Part shown: positions 6,995 to 16,566 of the stretch, piece after piece
How positions within the stretch are numbered: position 1 is the first letter of the stretch
How the letters are laid out: every line of letters starts with the position of its first letter
From: Pseudomonadales bacterium
GTDB lineage: Bacteria; Pseudomonadota; Gammaproteobacteria; Pseudomonadales; Pseudohongiellaceae
Assembly (NCBI GenBank): GCA_023254735.1
Contig: JALRKV010000012.1
Location: 1 to 64,000, forward strand
Direction of reading: 5' to 3'
Length of the DNA: 64,000 nucleotides
Position numbers and translations under genes: made by a program
Notes under the pieces: generated by a model
Told to the model about the DNA's origin: nothing
The model's input: the letters and a program-made list of their open reading frames with translations, nothing else
Database searches by the model: none

Positions 6995-9724
6995 ATGAAA
7001 GATGCCCCAGCGACAACGATTTATCTGAAAGACTATGCGCCGCCGGCGTATGTGATTGACCGCACAGACCTCGCCTTCGATCTGTTCGAAGACCACGCCG
7101 ATGTTCGCTCTATTCTTCGTTTTACAGCCAATCCAGCCGCGGCGCCGAACGAGAGTCTTGTCCTTCATGGTCAGGATCTCGAGCTCATCGAATTGGTGTT
7201 AGTAAGCAATACAGGGGAGCGGGTGGTTGTTGATGAGCGTCATTATATCATTGCTGATGAAACGCTCACGATTGCCTCGCTACCGTCGCTATTGGGTTCT
7301 GACACGAGTAGTTTTGAGCTGCGCTGCCATACACGCATCGAACCCCAAAATAACACGGCGCTCGAAGGACTCTACAAGTCGAAGAAAATGTTTTGCACGC
7401 AGTGCGAAGCTGAGGGCTTTCGTCGCATCACCTACTATCTCGACCGTCCCGATGTGATGTCGAGTTTCGTCACCACGATAAGCGCCGAAAAAGCACGCTA
7501 TCCGGTGCTCCTGTCCAATGGCAACAAAATGGCCGAGGGAGATGTAGAGGGCAGCGCGGGCGAGCGTCATTGGGTGAAATGGGAAGACCCATTTAAAAAA
7601 CCGAGCTACCTCTTCGCGCTTGTAGCCGGTGATCTCGCGAGTGTAGACGACTCTTTCGTTACTAACAGTGGTCGCGAGGTAGCCCTGCGTATCTTTGTCG
7701 AGGATAAAGACATTGATAAGTGCGACCACGCAATGGAGTCATTAAAACGAGCCATGCGCTGGGATGAGGAAGTGTATGGTCGCGAATACGACCTCGATAT
7801 TTTTATGATCGTTGCTGTTGATGATTTCAATATGGGTGCGATGGAGAACAAGGGGCTAAATATTTTCAACACCTCTTGTGTGTTAGCGAACCCTAAAACG
7901 ACGACAGATGCCTCATTTCAACGCGTCGAAGCTGTAGTCGCACACGAGTATTTCCATAACTGGTCGGGAAATCGTGTGACCTGCCGCGACTGGTTTCAAC
8001 TAAGCCTCAAAGAGGGCTTTACGGTTTACCGCGATGCCGAATTCTCTGCCGACATGGGGTCACGCACGGTTAAGCGCGTTGAGGATGTCGCGTTCCTGCA
8101 GACGGTACAGTTTGCCGAAGATGCAGGACCTATGGCGCATTCTATTCGCCCCGAATCCTTTATGGAGATCTCCAATTTTTACACAGTGACGATCTATGAG
8201 AAGGGCGCAGAGGTTGTGCGCATGATTAACCTTTTGCTCGGTGAGTCAGCATTTCGCGCAGGGTCCGATCTCTATTTCGAGCGCCACGACGGTCAGGCAG
8301 TGACGACCGAAGAGTTTGTAAAGGCGATGGAAGATGCTAGCGGTATCGACCTCGGTCAGTTCAGGCGCTGGTATTCGCAGGCGGGCACGCCTCAGCTAAG
8401 CGTGAGCGGTGCCTACGATGCGGCTGCGAAAACCTACACGTTAACTGTCAAACAGTCCTGCCCCGCAACGCCCGGACAGCCAGAGAAGCTGCCATTCCAT
8501 ATTCCTTTCTCGATGGGGCTGCTCTCCGCCGACGGCACCGAATTCGAACTAGTGCTGAGTGGCGAGACGCATGGCGAGCAAGACGCCGGGAAAAAGTCCC
8601 GAGTTCTTTCGCTCACTGAAGAGACTCAGTCGTTTGTCTTCGAGGGCATCTGCGAGACTCCTATTCCCTCACTGTTACGCGGCTTCAGCGCGCCGGTGCG
8701 CCTGAATTATGAGTATGACCCGACAGAACTGCAGACGCTGATGGTCAGCGACAGCGACGGTTTTAATCGGTGGAATGCTGGCCAACAGCTCGCTATTTCG
8801 ATTATCGAGTCACAGCTCGGCACATGGCACGAGCGCCAAAAGGCTGAGCTTTCTTCGTTGCTCAAGGACGCTTTTGTAGGTGTCTTAGATCGAGTTCTCA
8901 ATGATGATTCCTTCGACAGGGCAATGGCCGCGCATCTCTTGGTGTTACCCACAACGGCGTATTTGATCGAACGCGCCGTGGTTGCGGATGTCGATGCTAT
9001 CCATGGCGTTCGCGAGTCGCTAGCCGATCAGCTGGCCTCTGCGCTCGAGTCACGGTTTGCCGCAGTATTCGAAGCGAACAAGGAGGAAGCGGGCACGGCG
9101 TTTAGTGCGAATGCTGAGGCGATGGCGCGTCGCGCGATTGCTAACCTGTCTTTGAGCTATTTGGTGCGCACTGGTAAGCAGAGTTGGCTAGATGCTTGTG
9201 CTGCACAATTCGAGAACGCTACTAACATGACTGACCAGGCCGCTGCGCTGCGTAATCTCGTGAATAGCCCAGCCGAGCTCGCAGTTGGGCTGCGCGCTGC
9301 AGCGCTTGAGTCTTTCCACGCGCAATGGCAGCACGAAGCGCTTGTGGTCGATCAATGGTTTGCGGTTCAGGCTACCAACACGCTGCCGGGCGCGCTGTCG
9401 CGGGTAGAGGCGCTGATGCAGCACGCCGACTTCGACATTAAAAATCCCAACAAAGTGCGCTCACTCATCGGTGCATTCTGTGGGCAAAATCATGTCGGAT
9501 TTCACGCGGTCGATGGCAGCGGTTACCGGTTCCTCGCCGATCGTGTCATCGAACTCGACAGATTAAATCCGCAGATCGCCTCACGCCTCCTTACTCCGTT
9601 GACTCGCTTCGGTAAATTCGACGCGGTTAGGCGTGAGCTTATGCAGAAAGAGCTTGCGCGCATTAAGGCGGTTGAGGGATTGTCGCGCGATGTGTTTGAG
9701 GTCGTCGCTAAAAGCACGGTTTGA
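6995..9724 (+). CDS. pepN: Aminopeptidase N (M1 family)
   Basis: A 909-residue cytoplasmic zinc aminopeptidase that removes N-terminal residues from peptides. The exopeptidase motif GAMEN is at 281-285 and the zinc site is HEYFH at 317-321 with the third ligand E340. The sequence around it (WSGNRVTCRDWFQLSLKEGF) is the proteobacterial PepN form. It is slightly longer than the usual 870-890 residues. A GGAG lies about 14 bases before the ATG. A strong terminator follows between it and the convergent acnB. Confidence 0.97.
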   Translation: MKDAPATTIYLKDYAPPAYVIDRTDLAFDLFEDHADVRSILRFTANPAAAPNESLVLHGQDLELIELVLVSNTGERVVVDERHYIIADETLTIASLPSLLGSDTSSFELRCHTRIEPQNNTALEGLYKSKKMFCTQCEAEGFRRITYYLDRPDVMSSFVTTISAEKARYPVLLSNGNKMAEGDVEGSAGERHWVKWEDPFKKPSYLFALVAGDLASVDDSFVTNSGREVALRIFVEDKDIDKCDHAMESLKRAMRWDEEVYGREYDLDIFMIVAVDDFNMGAMENKGLNIFNTSCVLANPKTTTDASFQRVEAVVAHEYFHNWSGNRVTCRDWFQLSLKEGFTVYRDAEFSADMGSRTVKRVEDVAFLQTVQFAEDAGPMAHSIRPESFMEISNFYTVTIYEKGAEVVRMINLLLGESAFRAGSDLYFERHDGQAVTTEEFVKAMEDASGIDLGQFRRWYSQAGTPQLSVSGAYDAAAKTYTLTVKQSCPATPGQPEKLPFHIPFSMGLLSADGTEFELVLSGETHGEQDAGKKSRVLSLTEETQSFVFEGICETPIPSLLRGFSAPVRLNYEYDPTELQTLMVSDSDGFNRWNAGQQLAISIIESQLGTWHERQKAELSSLLKDAFVGVLDRVLNDDSFDRAMAAHLLVLPTTAYLIERAVVADVDAIHGVRESLADQLASALESRFAAVFEANKEEAGTAFSANAEAMARRAIANLSLSYLVRTGKQSWLDACAAQFENATNMTDQAAALRNLVNSPAELAVGLRAAALESFHAQWQHEALVVDQWFAVQATNTLPGALSRVEALMQHADFDIKNPNKVRSLIGAFCGQNHVGFHAVDGSGYRFLADRVIELDRLNPQIASRLLTPLTRFGKFDAVRRELMQKELARIKAVEGLSRDVFEVVAKSTV

Positions 9725-9786
9725 TCCCGAGCCCGCTGCCTCTCTTGCAGAGATATTTCAGCGCGCCGGAACGTCGTTTCTGCTCG

Positions 9787-9841
9787 ATGCAGAGTTAATG
9801 CAGAGATGATGCGGATTTGACGGAGAGTTGATGCAGAAAAA
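9787..9841. repeat. 11-bp tandem repeat, five units
   Basis: Five adjoining 11-mers: ATGCAGAGTTA (9787), ATGCAGAGATG (9798), ATGCGGATTTG (9809), ACGGAGAGTTG (9820) and ATGCAGAAAAA (9831). The period is exactly 11 throughout. The last unit merges into the A-tract of the pepN/acnB terminator. Confidence 0.75.
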
Positions 9842-9875
9842 AGCCCCGTAGAATTTAATTCGACGGGGCTTTTTC
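9837..9875. terminator. Bidirectional terminator between pepN and acnB
   Basis: The arms AGCCCCGT (9842-9849) and ACGGGGCT (9863-9870) form a GC-rich stem around a 13-nt AT-rich loop. A-rich sequence precedes it and TTTTTC follows, so both strands can form a hairpin followed by a U tract. It sits between the convergent genes pepN and acnB and should end transcription of both. Confidence 0.92.
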
Positions 9876-9879
9876 TTTA

Positions 9880-12480
9880 TTAGCCGATAGCGACTTCGCG
9901 AATATCAGTCAGTGGAATCGACTTCGCGCGTTCCGCAGCCTTCATATACGACTCGATCTCGTTAAAGTTCAGATAGCGGTAGATGCTGTCAGACATCGTG
10001 TTGATATTACCCATGTAGGACATGTACTCATCCATCGTCGGTATCTTGCCGAGCGCAGCACTTACCGCAGCGAGCTCGGAGGATGCCAAATACACATTCG
10101 CGCCCTGGCCTAAGCGATTGGGGAAGTTGCGCGTCGATGTTGAGACCACCGTTGAGTTGGGTGCAACTCGCGCTTGGTTACCCATACACAACGAGCAGCC
10201 CGGCATTTCGGTGCGTGCGCCAGACACACCGAAGACGTTGTAAATGCCCTCTTCGGTGAGCTGATGCTCGTCCATCTTGGTTGGCGGAGCAATCCAAAGT
10301 TTGGTGGGTAATGCACCGTCTACCTGCTTTAACACTTCACTGGCGGCACGGAAATGCCCGATGTTTGTCATACAGGAGCCAATAAACACCTCGTCGATCT
10401 TGGTATTCTGTACTTCAGACAATGGCTTCACGTCGTCTGGGTCGTTAGGACAGGCGAGGAGGGGCTCTTTAATCTCGTTGAGATCGATTTCGATGATTTT
10501 ATAGTACTCAGCATCGGCGTCCGGCTCCATGAGCTCGGGATTCGCGAGCCAAGCTTCCATCGCCTGCGCGCGACGCTCAAGTGTGCGAGCATCCCGGTAG
10601 CCCTGCTCGATCATCCAGCGCAGCAGTGTGATGTTCGATTTGAAATACTCCTCTATCGGCTCACGGCCAAGGCGAATGGTGCAACCGCCAGCCGAGCGCT
10701 CGGCTGAGGCGTCGGAGATTTCGAAAGCTTGTTCGACTTTAAGGTTTGGCAGCCCTTCGATTTCGAGGATGCGGCCAGAGAAGATGTTTTTCTTCCCTTT
10801 TTTCTCGAGGGTTAGGTCACCGCTCTGAAGCGCCGCGTAGGGGATCGCGTTCACGAGGTCACGCAGGGTGATGCCTGGCTGCATCTCTCCCTTAAAGCGC
10901 ACCAAGACCGACTCTGGCATATCGAGAGGCATTACGCCTGTTGCGGCGGCGAAGGCCACAAGACCTGATCCCGCAGGGAAGGAAATGCCAATAGGGAAGC
11001 GCGTGTGTGAATCGCCGCCGGTGCCGACGGTGTCGGGCAAGAGCATTCGGTTTAGCCACGAGTGAATGATGCCGTCGCCGGGACGCAGCGAAACGCCGCC
11101 GCGCGTGTGGATAAAGTCAGGCAACGTATGCTGGGTTTCGATGTCGACGGGCTTAGGATACGCTGCCGTATGACAGAAAGACTGCATAACAAGGTCGGCG
11201 GAGAAGCCAAGACAAGCAAGATCTTTGAGTTCGTCGCGCGTCATTGGTCCGGTAGTATCTTGGCTGCCGACTGTCGTCATGCGAGGCTCGCAGTAGTCGC
11301 CAGGACGAACGCCTGCGACGTTGCATGCCTTGCCTACCATCTTCTGCGCAAGCGTGAAGCCCTTGTCGGATGCCGCTGCAGGCACCATCGAACGGAACAC
11401 AGTTGAGGCCTCGAGACCGAGTTCCTCGCGGGCGCGCTGTGTCAGACCGCGACCGATGATGAGCGGAATACGACCGCCGGCGCGAACCTCATCGAGCAAA
11501 ACATCGGTCTTGAGTTCGAATTCGGTGATGACTTCGTCAGTGCCATGGCGTGTGATTTTGCCTGCGTAGACGTCGATATCGATGATGTCGCCTGTGTTGA
11601 GATTTTCAACGTCGCATTCGAAGGGGAGCGCGCCCGCATCTTCCATAGTGTTGAAGAAGATAGGTGCGATCTTACCGCCGATGCAGACACCCCCGTCGCG
11701 TTTGTTAGGGATATAGGGGATGTCGTCGCCGATATACCAAAGTACGGAGTTCGTCGCAGATTTGCGCGATGAACCCGTGCCCATCACGTCGCCAACGAGC
11801 GCAACAGGGTACCCCGTTTTCTCGAGCTCTTCGATCTGCGCGGCGGCGTCGGTGACACCTTCGCGTGGGTTTTTGTACATGGCCTTGGCATGCAGAGGGA
11901 TATCGGGGCGCGACCAGGCGTCTTGCGCTGGCGAGAGGTCGTCGGTATTGGTCTCACCCGGTACTTTAAAGACGGCGACAGTAAGTTTCTGAGGCAGCTC
12001 GGGCTTGCTAGTAAACCACTCGGCATCTGCCCATGAGTGCATCACGCGTTTTGCGTTGGCGTTACCGGCCTTTGCCTTGCCTGCGACGTCATGGAATGCG
12101 TCAAACATGAGGAGCGTATGACTCAGCTCATCGGCTGCATTGCTGCCGAGTTCGGCGTCCTCAAGCAGTTCTACTAGCGTCGCGATATTATAACCACCTA
12201 GCATCGTGCCGAGGAGTTTCACCGCTAGCGCGCGGTCGATAAGGGGAGAGCTAACTTCGCCCTTCGCGACGGCGGACAAGAAGCCGGCTTTCACATAAGC
12301 GGCCTCGTCTACGCCGGCGGGTACTCGGTTCGAAATGAGGTCTACGATGAACTCGCCTTCACCCGCAGGTGGGTTCTTAAGCAATTCGATTAGCTCAGCG
12401 ACTTGCGCGGCAGAGAGTGGCTTAGGGACAATGCCCTCGGCGGCGCGTTCCGCGACATGGGCTCTGTAGGCTTCTAACAT
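9880..12480 (-). CDS. acnB: Aconitate hydratase B (bifunctional aconitase / 2-methylisocitrate dehydratase)
   Basis: An 866-residue TCA-cycle enzyme isomerising citrate to isocitrate through a [4Fe-4S] cluster. It is AcnB rather than AcnA: the HEAT-like N-terminus ([16 protein letters not shown]) is present and the swivel domain precedes the catalytic core. Cluster cysteines are C703 in SCMTN and C762/C765 in CSLCMGN. The length is essentially that of E. coli AcnB. The ATG is preceded by AAGGAAATTTT, a good ribosome-binding site. It is monocistronic, convergent with pepN and divergent from the DUF1289 gene. Confidence 0.98.
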   Translation of the reverse strand: MLEAYRAHVAERAAEGIVPKPLSAAQVAELIELLKNPPAGEGEFIVDLISNRVPAGVDEAAYVKAGFLSAVAKGEVSSPLIDRALAVKLLGTMLGGYNIATLVELLEDAELGSNAADELSHTLLMFDAFHDVAGKAKAGNANAKRVMHSWADAEWFTSKPELPQKLTVAVFKVPGETNTDDLSPAQDAWSRPDIPLHAKAMYKNPREGVTDAAAQIEELEKTGYPVALVGDVMGTGSSRKSATNSVLWYIGDDIPYIPNKRDGGVCIGGKIAPIFFNTMEDAGALPFECDVENLNTGDIIDIDVYAGKITRHGTDEVITEFELKTDVLLDEVRAGGRIPLIIGRGLTQRAREELGLEASTVFRSMVPAAASDKGFTLAQKMVGKACNVAGVRPGDYCEPRMTTVGSQDTTGPMTRDELKDLACLGFSADLVMQSFCHTAAYPKPVDIETQHTLPDFIHTRGGVSLRPGDGIIHSWLNRMLLPDTVGTGGDSHTRFPIGISFPAGSGLVAFAAATGVMPLDMPESVLVRFKGEMQPGITLRDLVNAIPYAALQSGDLTLEKKGKKNIFSGRILEIEGLPNLKVEQAFEISDASAERSAGGCTIRLGREPIEEYFKSNITLLRWMIEQGYRDARTLERRAQAMEAWLANPELMEPDADAEYYKIIEIDLNEIKEPLLACPNDPDDVKPLSEVQNTKIDEVFIGSCMTNIGHFRAASEVLKQVDGALPTKLWIAPPTKMDEHQLTEEGIYNVFGVSGARTEMPGCSLCMGNQARVAPNSTVVSTSTRNFPNRLGQGANVYLASSELAAVSAALGKIPTMDEYMSYMGNINTMSDSIYRYLNFNEIESYMKAAERAKSIPLTDIREVAIG

Positions 12481-12739
12481 AAAATTTCCTTGGGGCTTCG
12501 ATGCCGGATGTGATCAAAAGGAGTGGCGGAGGGGAGTCGAGTCGCACGGGTCACGAAATCATCGAATTTCCCTTAATTTTGAGCACGGAAGTCTACTGGT
12601 TTTGTTGCTTAAAATCCAGATCGAGGCGCGGTGCGTATGCTCGAACAACCCACCGGCTAAGAAGAGTCCTCGGCTTCGAGTATAAGAGGCAGACTTTGCT
12701 TTGATGCGGTGGAGGTTTAGACTCGCCCGCTTAGTTTAT
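12481..12739. other. Divergent intergenic region between acnB and the DUF1289 gene
   Basis: The 316-bp divergent spacer must hold the acnB promoter (leftward) and that of the DUF1289 gene (rightward). A TATAAG in TTCGAGTATAAGAGG near 12680 could be a rightward -10 box. No convincing full promoter or operator can be picked out for acnB. Open frames here (for example 12501-12704) are short and arginine-rich, with no gene-like features. Confidence 0.4.
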
Positions 12740-12795
12740 GAGATATCCTCGAGATATCCTCGAGAATTTCCCAAAGAGTTTCCCAGAGAAGTCCC
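12740..12795. repeat. 11-bp tandem repeat abutting a start codon
   Basis: Five units of 11-12 bp: GAGATATCCTC (12740), an exact copy (12751), GAGAATTTCCC (12762), a 12-nt variant ending GTTTCCC (12773) and AGAGAAGTCCC (12785). The array ends one base before the likely ATG at 12797. In the open upstream frame it encodes a repetitive RYPREFPKEFPREVP-like stretch. Confidence 0.75.
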
Positions 12796-12796
12796 T

Positions 12797-13249
12797 ATGA
12801 AAGATCCGCAAGCTCCAGTCAAAACACCCTGTATCGGCATTTGCTCTACCACCTCGGTTGGGGATTGGGTATGTCGCGGGTGCAAAAGGTATTCGACTGA
12901 GGTCATTGGCTGGATATCTTTTGGCGAAGAGGAGAAAGCGGCGGTAATGAGGCGTATCGAGAAGCTCAATACGCAGATACTTCAGGAAAAATTCGCTATC
13001 GATTCTGAGGAAGAGCTTCGCGCCGGACTGCGGCGACTGAGTGTGCCCTATGACCCGGCACTCTCCCCTTATTGCTGGCTGCACAACCTGCTCAAAAAAG
13101 CGCATCACCGAATCGGGACGCTTGAGGGGCTTGGCGTGAGTGTCAGGCCCGACTTTGCCGGGCTCAGCATGGGGCAGCTAGAGCAGCAGGTCGAGCAGGA
13201 AATATTGGCGCTTACGCAGGCGCATGCAGAGCGCTACCGCGTCACTTGA
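12797..13249 (+). CDS. DUF1289 domain protein
   Basis: A 150-residue cytoplasmic protein. The DUF1289 signature is at the N-terminus: TPCIGIC with C12 and C16, then VCRGC with C26 and C29, followed by R/Y-rich residues and WISFGEEEKAAVMRRI. The four cysteines probably bind zinc or an Fe-S cluster; DUF1289 function is unknown. The remaining 80 residues (…LHNLLKKAHHRIGTLEGLG…) are helical and unassigned, so the protein is longer than the usual 60-90-residue family members. The start at 12797 places the Cys motif near the N-terminus as in relatives; the frame is open to 12701 through the 11-bp repeats. Confidence 0.8.
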   Translation: MKDPQAPVKTPCIGICSTTSVGDWVCRGCKRYSTEVIGWISFGEEEKAAVMRRIEKLNTQILQEKFAIDSEEELRAGLRRLSVPYDPALSPYCWLHNLLKKAHHRIGTLEGLGVSVRPDFAGLSMGQLEQQVEQEILALTQAHAERYRVT

Positions 13250-13309
13250 GTTCTTTTAAGCCCTGGGCAGGCTGAGATAACGCTAACCTCTTCGAAGAAG
13301 ACTCTTCTT

Positions 13310-13341
13310 AGATGCCCTCCTCACGAGGCGCGCATCTTTTT
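13310..13341 (+). terminator. Rho-independent terminator after the DUF1289 gene
   Basis: AGATGC (13310-13315) pairs with GCATCT (13332-13337), with an inner CCTC/GAGG stem and a short loop. A T-run begins at 13337. It serves the plus-strand gene ending at 13249; the minus strand lacks a matching U tract, so lpxH, which converges here, has no clear terminator. Confidence 0.75.
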
Positions 13342-13371
13342 CTATTTTTAAGATTAACTATGAATCCTAAA

Positions 13372-14118
13372 TTATTGAAATTTATGTTCAATAAGGGATA
13401 TTTTCCCTCCGTCTAAGCACGCAATCCATGCGCTAGTATCCCAATCCCCGAGCACGGTGCGGTGCGCTTTGCCGGTGTCATGATTCCGATCGGCAAGGCT
13501 AATTTCATGCACTGCGGGCCTGTGCGTGTGCCCGTGTAGCAGGTCTCTAACGCCATGGTTACGAAGCGCCTGATCCACCGCTGACTGATTGACGTCCATG
13601 ATGTCGTTCGCCTTCGTTGCGGTGGCCTCGCGGCTTTGTGCCCGCGCCTGAGTCGCAAAAGCCAGACGTGCCTCTAGCGGTTGGGCAAGAAACGTCGCCT
13701 GCCAATCCGGTTGTCTGACTAGACTGCGAAACTCCTGATAGTCAGTATCATCGGTGCAGAGTGAGTCTCCATGCATTAACAAGATTTCGCGCGAGCCGCT
13801 TGTAATGATTTCGGACTCGGCCATGAGCCTAGCGCGACAGCGCGCGGCGTAGGCTTCGCCAATCAGAAAATCGCGATTGCCGTGCATTATCGCGACCTCG
13901 GCTCCTGCCGAGACAAAATCTGCGAGCGCCAACGCGACCGACTCGGCTAGCGCGGACGGCGCGTCGTCCCCGACCCACATCTCGAAAAGGTCGCCGAGGA
14001 TAAACAGCTGCGAGCACTTTCCGCGATAATGCTCGAGAAAGCCTAAGAAGGCCTGCGTCAAGTCAGGACGCGATTCCTGCAGGTGCAAGTCCGAGATTAA
14101 GAGTATCGGTCGGCTCAA
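13372..14118 (-). CDS. lpxH: UDP-2,3-diacylglucosamine diphosphatase
   Basis: A 248-residue calcineurin-like pyrophosphatase of lipid A synthesis, converting UDP-2,3-diacylglucosamine to lipid X and UMP at the inner membrane surface. Metallophosphoesterase motifs appear in order: ISDLHL (D10, H12), GDLFEMWVGDD, HGNRDF, and the late HGHTHRP. The start is TTG at 14118, five bases after the ppiB stop; no ATG is available in frame before the conserved SDLHL strand. It should be translated from the ppiB-lpxH message. The gene pair also adjoins in E. coli. Confidence 0.95.
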   Translation of the reverse strand: MSRPILLISDLHLQESRPDLTQAFLGFLEHYRGKCSQLFILGDLFEMWVGDDAPSALAESVALALADFVSAGAEVAIMHGNRDFLIGEAYAARCRARLMAESEIITSGSREILLMHGDSLCTDDTDYQEFRSLVRQPDWQATFLAQPLEARLAFATQARAQSREATATKANDIMDVNQSAVDQALRNHGVRDLLHGHTHRPAVHEISLADRNHDTGKAHRTVLGDWDTSAWIACLDGGKISLIEHKFQ

Positions 14119-14123
14119 CGCTG

Positions 14124-14621
14124 CTACTCTTCGCTGACAGTCACTGATTCGATTACCACGTCCTCAGTTGGCACGTCTTGATGGCCACCCAGTGAGCCCG
14201 TCTTGCAGCTTTTAATTTTGTTCACGACATCCATGCCGTCGATTACCTTGCCGAATACCGCATATCCCCAACCTTGGGGGCTCGGGCTTGTATGATTTAG
14301 GAAACCGTTGTCGCCCACGTTAATGAAAAATTGCGAGGTTGCTGAATGCGGGTCCGAGGTGCGGGCCATCGCGATTGAGCCGACGACGTTGGGAAGGCCG
14401 TTGTCTGCTTCGTTTTTGATCGGTTCGCCGTTGGGTTTCTGATTTAGCCCAGGCTCAAAGCCGCCACCTTGGATCATGAAGTTGTCGATAACTCGGTGAA
14501 AGATTGTGCCGTCGTAGAATCCGCTCTTGGCGTAATCCAAAAAATTGGCTGCGGAAATAGGGGCTTTGTCGAAGTTTAGTTCGAGGGTGATCGCGCCGTG
14601 GTTTGTGTTTAAGACAATCAT
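14124..14621 (-). CDS. ppiB: Peptidyl-prolyl cis-trans isomerase B (cyclophilin)
   Basis: A 165-residue single-domain cyclophilin that speeds proline isomerisation. There is no signal peptide, so it is the cytoplasmic PpiB type. Characteristic segments are [32 protein letters not shown] and the C-terminal [16 protein letters not shown]. It heads the operon with lpxH and is divergent from glnS, sharing a 148-bp promoter region. Confidence 0.97.
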   Translation of the reverse strand: MIVLNTNHGAITLELNFDKAPISAANFLDYAKSGFYDGTIFHRVIDNFMIQGGGFEPGLNQKPNGEPIKNEADNGLPNVVGSIAMARTSDPHSATSQFFINVGDNGFLNHTSPSPQGWGYAVFGKVIDGMDVVNKIKSCKTGSLGGHQDVPTEDVVIESVTVSEE

Positions 14622-14708
14622 TTAGGCTTCCTGAGGTCAAAAGTTGATAGTGAGCAATAGTTGAGAGTTGTCGCTGCATCGGGTTCGCGCGACGCTTTCG
14701 TAATCGGC

Positions 14709-14714
14709 TATAAT
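14709..14714 (+). promoter_or_regulatory. Candidate -10 box of glnS
   Basis: A perfect TATAAT precedes glnS by 56 bp. A TTCGCG about 19 bp upstream is the best -35 candidate and is weak. An A-T rich segment with AGTTGA repeats lies between it and ppiB. Confidence 0.45.
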
Positions 14715-14769
14715 ACGCGCTTTGCCGGACCCTTTGTAGGGTTCGCGTAGCGCCAGGAAGCGAAACAGA

Positions 14770-16497
14770 ATGACTAATTCCAGTAAAGCAAAAGAAACCG
14801 AGAGTTCGGAAGCGCCGAGTTCAAATTTTATTCGGCACATTGTTGCCGAAGACCTCGCGAACAATCGACATGCAGGCCGGGTGCAGACTCGTTTCCCACC
14901 AGAGCCAAATGGCTACTTACACATTGGTCATGCGAAGTCGATCTGCCTTAACTTCGGCATTGCCGCTGAGAATAACGGCCAGTGCAATCTGCGCTTCGAT
15001 GACACGAACCCTGAAAAAGAGAGCCAAGAGTTTGTCGATGCGATCAAAGAGAATATCAATTGGCTCGGGTTTAACTGGTCGGGTGAGGTGCGCTATTCGT
15101 CCTCGTATTTCGAACAACTCTACCAGTTTGCCGTCCAGCTTATCGAAAAAGGGCTTGCCTATGTGTGCGATCTCAGCGCAGAAGAGGCGCGCGAGTTCCG
15201 TGGGACACTGACTGATGCCGGTCGCAACAGTCCCTACAGAGAGCGTTCGATAGCCGAGAATCTGGACTTATTCACGCGCATGCGAGCAGGGGAGTTTGCT
15301 GACGGCGCTTGCAGTCTGCGGGCCAAGATCGATATGGCATCTCCCAATATCAATATGCGTGATCCAGTGCTCTATCGCATCAGGCATATTCGACATCATC
15401 AGACTGGGGATGCGTGGTGTATTTATCCAACGTACGACTATACGCACTGCATCAGCGACGCTATCGAAGGTATTACTCACTCATTGTGTACTCTTGAGTT
15501 TGAAGACCATCGGCCACTCTACGACTGGATTCTGAATAGCTTAGATCTGGATTCGATTAAGCAGGCGAGTGATCTTGCGGAGTCGGACCTGCCCTACGTG
15601 CTGCCCAAACAAACAGAATTTGCCAAGCTCAAGATAAATTACACAGTAGTGGGTAAGCGTAAACTCAAACAGCTTGTCGATGAAGGGCTGGTTCTAGGCT
15701 GGGACGACCCGCGCATGCCAACCCTTGCAGGTATGCGCAGGCGGGGCTATACGCCGGCATCGCTGCGCAATTTTTGCGAGAGCGTTGGGGTCGCACGGAG
15801 CGAGAGTCAGGTCGATATAAGCATGCTCGAACATGCGCTACGCGAAGACCTCGACAGCAATGCGCCTCGCGCCATGTGTGTCCTGCGGCCTCTGAAGGTG
15901 ACCCTGACAAATCTGCCTGGCCCGATTGAATTATCGCTGCAGAATCATCCTAAGAAAGAAGAGATGGGGCGCAGGGCTGTGCCGCTTACCTCTGAAATCG
16001 TAATTGATCGTGATGACTTCCGCGAAGAGGCAGAGCCCGGTTTTAAGCGTCTCGTGACTGGAGGTGAGGTGCGTCTGCGGGGTGCCTATGTCATCCGGTG
16101 TGACGAGGTCGTGAGAGACGCTCAGGGTGAAATTGATGAACTGAGGTGTAGTGTCGATTTAGCTACTTTGGGCAAAAATCCGGAGGGGCGCAAAGTGAAA
16201 GGGGTGATCCACTGGGTATCCGCAACACAGGGCGTGCCTGCCTCAGTGCGTCTGTATGACAGGTTGTTTACCGTTGAAAACCCCGAAAGCAAGGAGGTCG
16301 ACGATTTTAGGACCTTACTCAATCCAGACTCGCTTACTGTGTTAGAGGATTGTTTGGTTGAACCCGCGGCGGCGTCGGCTGGCGCTGCGTTGAGCTATCA
16401 ATTCGAACGTGAAGGGTATTTCACCCGCGACAGGCTGGATTCGACCGACGACAAACTCGTGTTCAATCAAACCATAGGTCTTCGCGCGTCCCATTGA
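14770..16497 (+). CDS. glnS: Glutaminyl-tRNA synthetase
   Basis: A 575-residue class I synthetase that charges tRNA-Gln. The HIGH motif is in [14 protein letters not shown]. The body follows E. coli GlnRS closely, including [18 protein letters not shown] and the anticodon-binding domain [13 protein letters not shown]. The KMSKS-like loop, VMSKRKL in E. coli, reads VVGKRKL here (V294, G295, K296). The lysine and following RKL are kept, so activity is expected. The N-terminus has a short Ser/Glu-rich leader. cysS follows 69 bp downstream. Confidence 0.98.
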   Translation: MTNSSKAKETESSEAPSSNFIRHIVAEDLANNRHAGRVQTRFPPEPNGYLHIGHAKSICLNFGIAAENNGQCNLRFDDTNPEKESQEFVDAIKENINWLGFNWSGEVRYSSSYFEQLYQFAVQLIEKGLAYVCDLSAEEAREFRGTLTDAGRNSPYRERSIAENLDLFTRMRAGEFADGACSLRAKIDMASPNINMRDPVLYRIRHIRHHQTGDAWCIYPTYDYTHCISDAIEGITHSLCTLEFEDHRPLYDWILNSLDLDSIKQASDLAESDLPYVLPKQTEFAKLKINYTVVGKRKLKQLVDEGLVLGWDDPRMPTLAGMRRRGYTPASLRNFCESVGVARSESQVDISMLEHALREDLDSNAPRAMCVLRPLKVTLTNLPGPIELSLQNHPKKEEMGRRAVPLTSEIVIDRDDFREEAEPGFKRLVTGGEVRLRGAYVIRCDEVVRDAQGEIDELRCSVDLATLGKNPEGRKVKGVIHWVSATQGVPASVRLYDRLFTVENPESKEVDDFRTLLNPDSLTVLEDCLVEPAAASAGAALSYQFEREGYFTRDRLDSTDDKLVFNQTIGLRASH

Positions 16498-16566
16498 GCG
16501 CGACAACCGCCTAGCAAGCAGTAGCCACACACGAGAGTCCTACGTAACAGCACCAAGAAATTATTT

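Noticed and set aside
12701-12796. N-terminal extension of the DUF1289 protein
   Set aside because: The extension is largely encoded by the 11-bp repeats, and the conserved Cys motif sits at the usual distance from the ATG at 12797.
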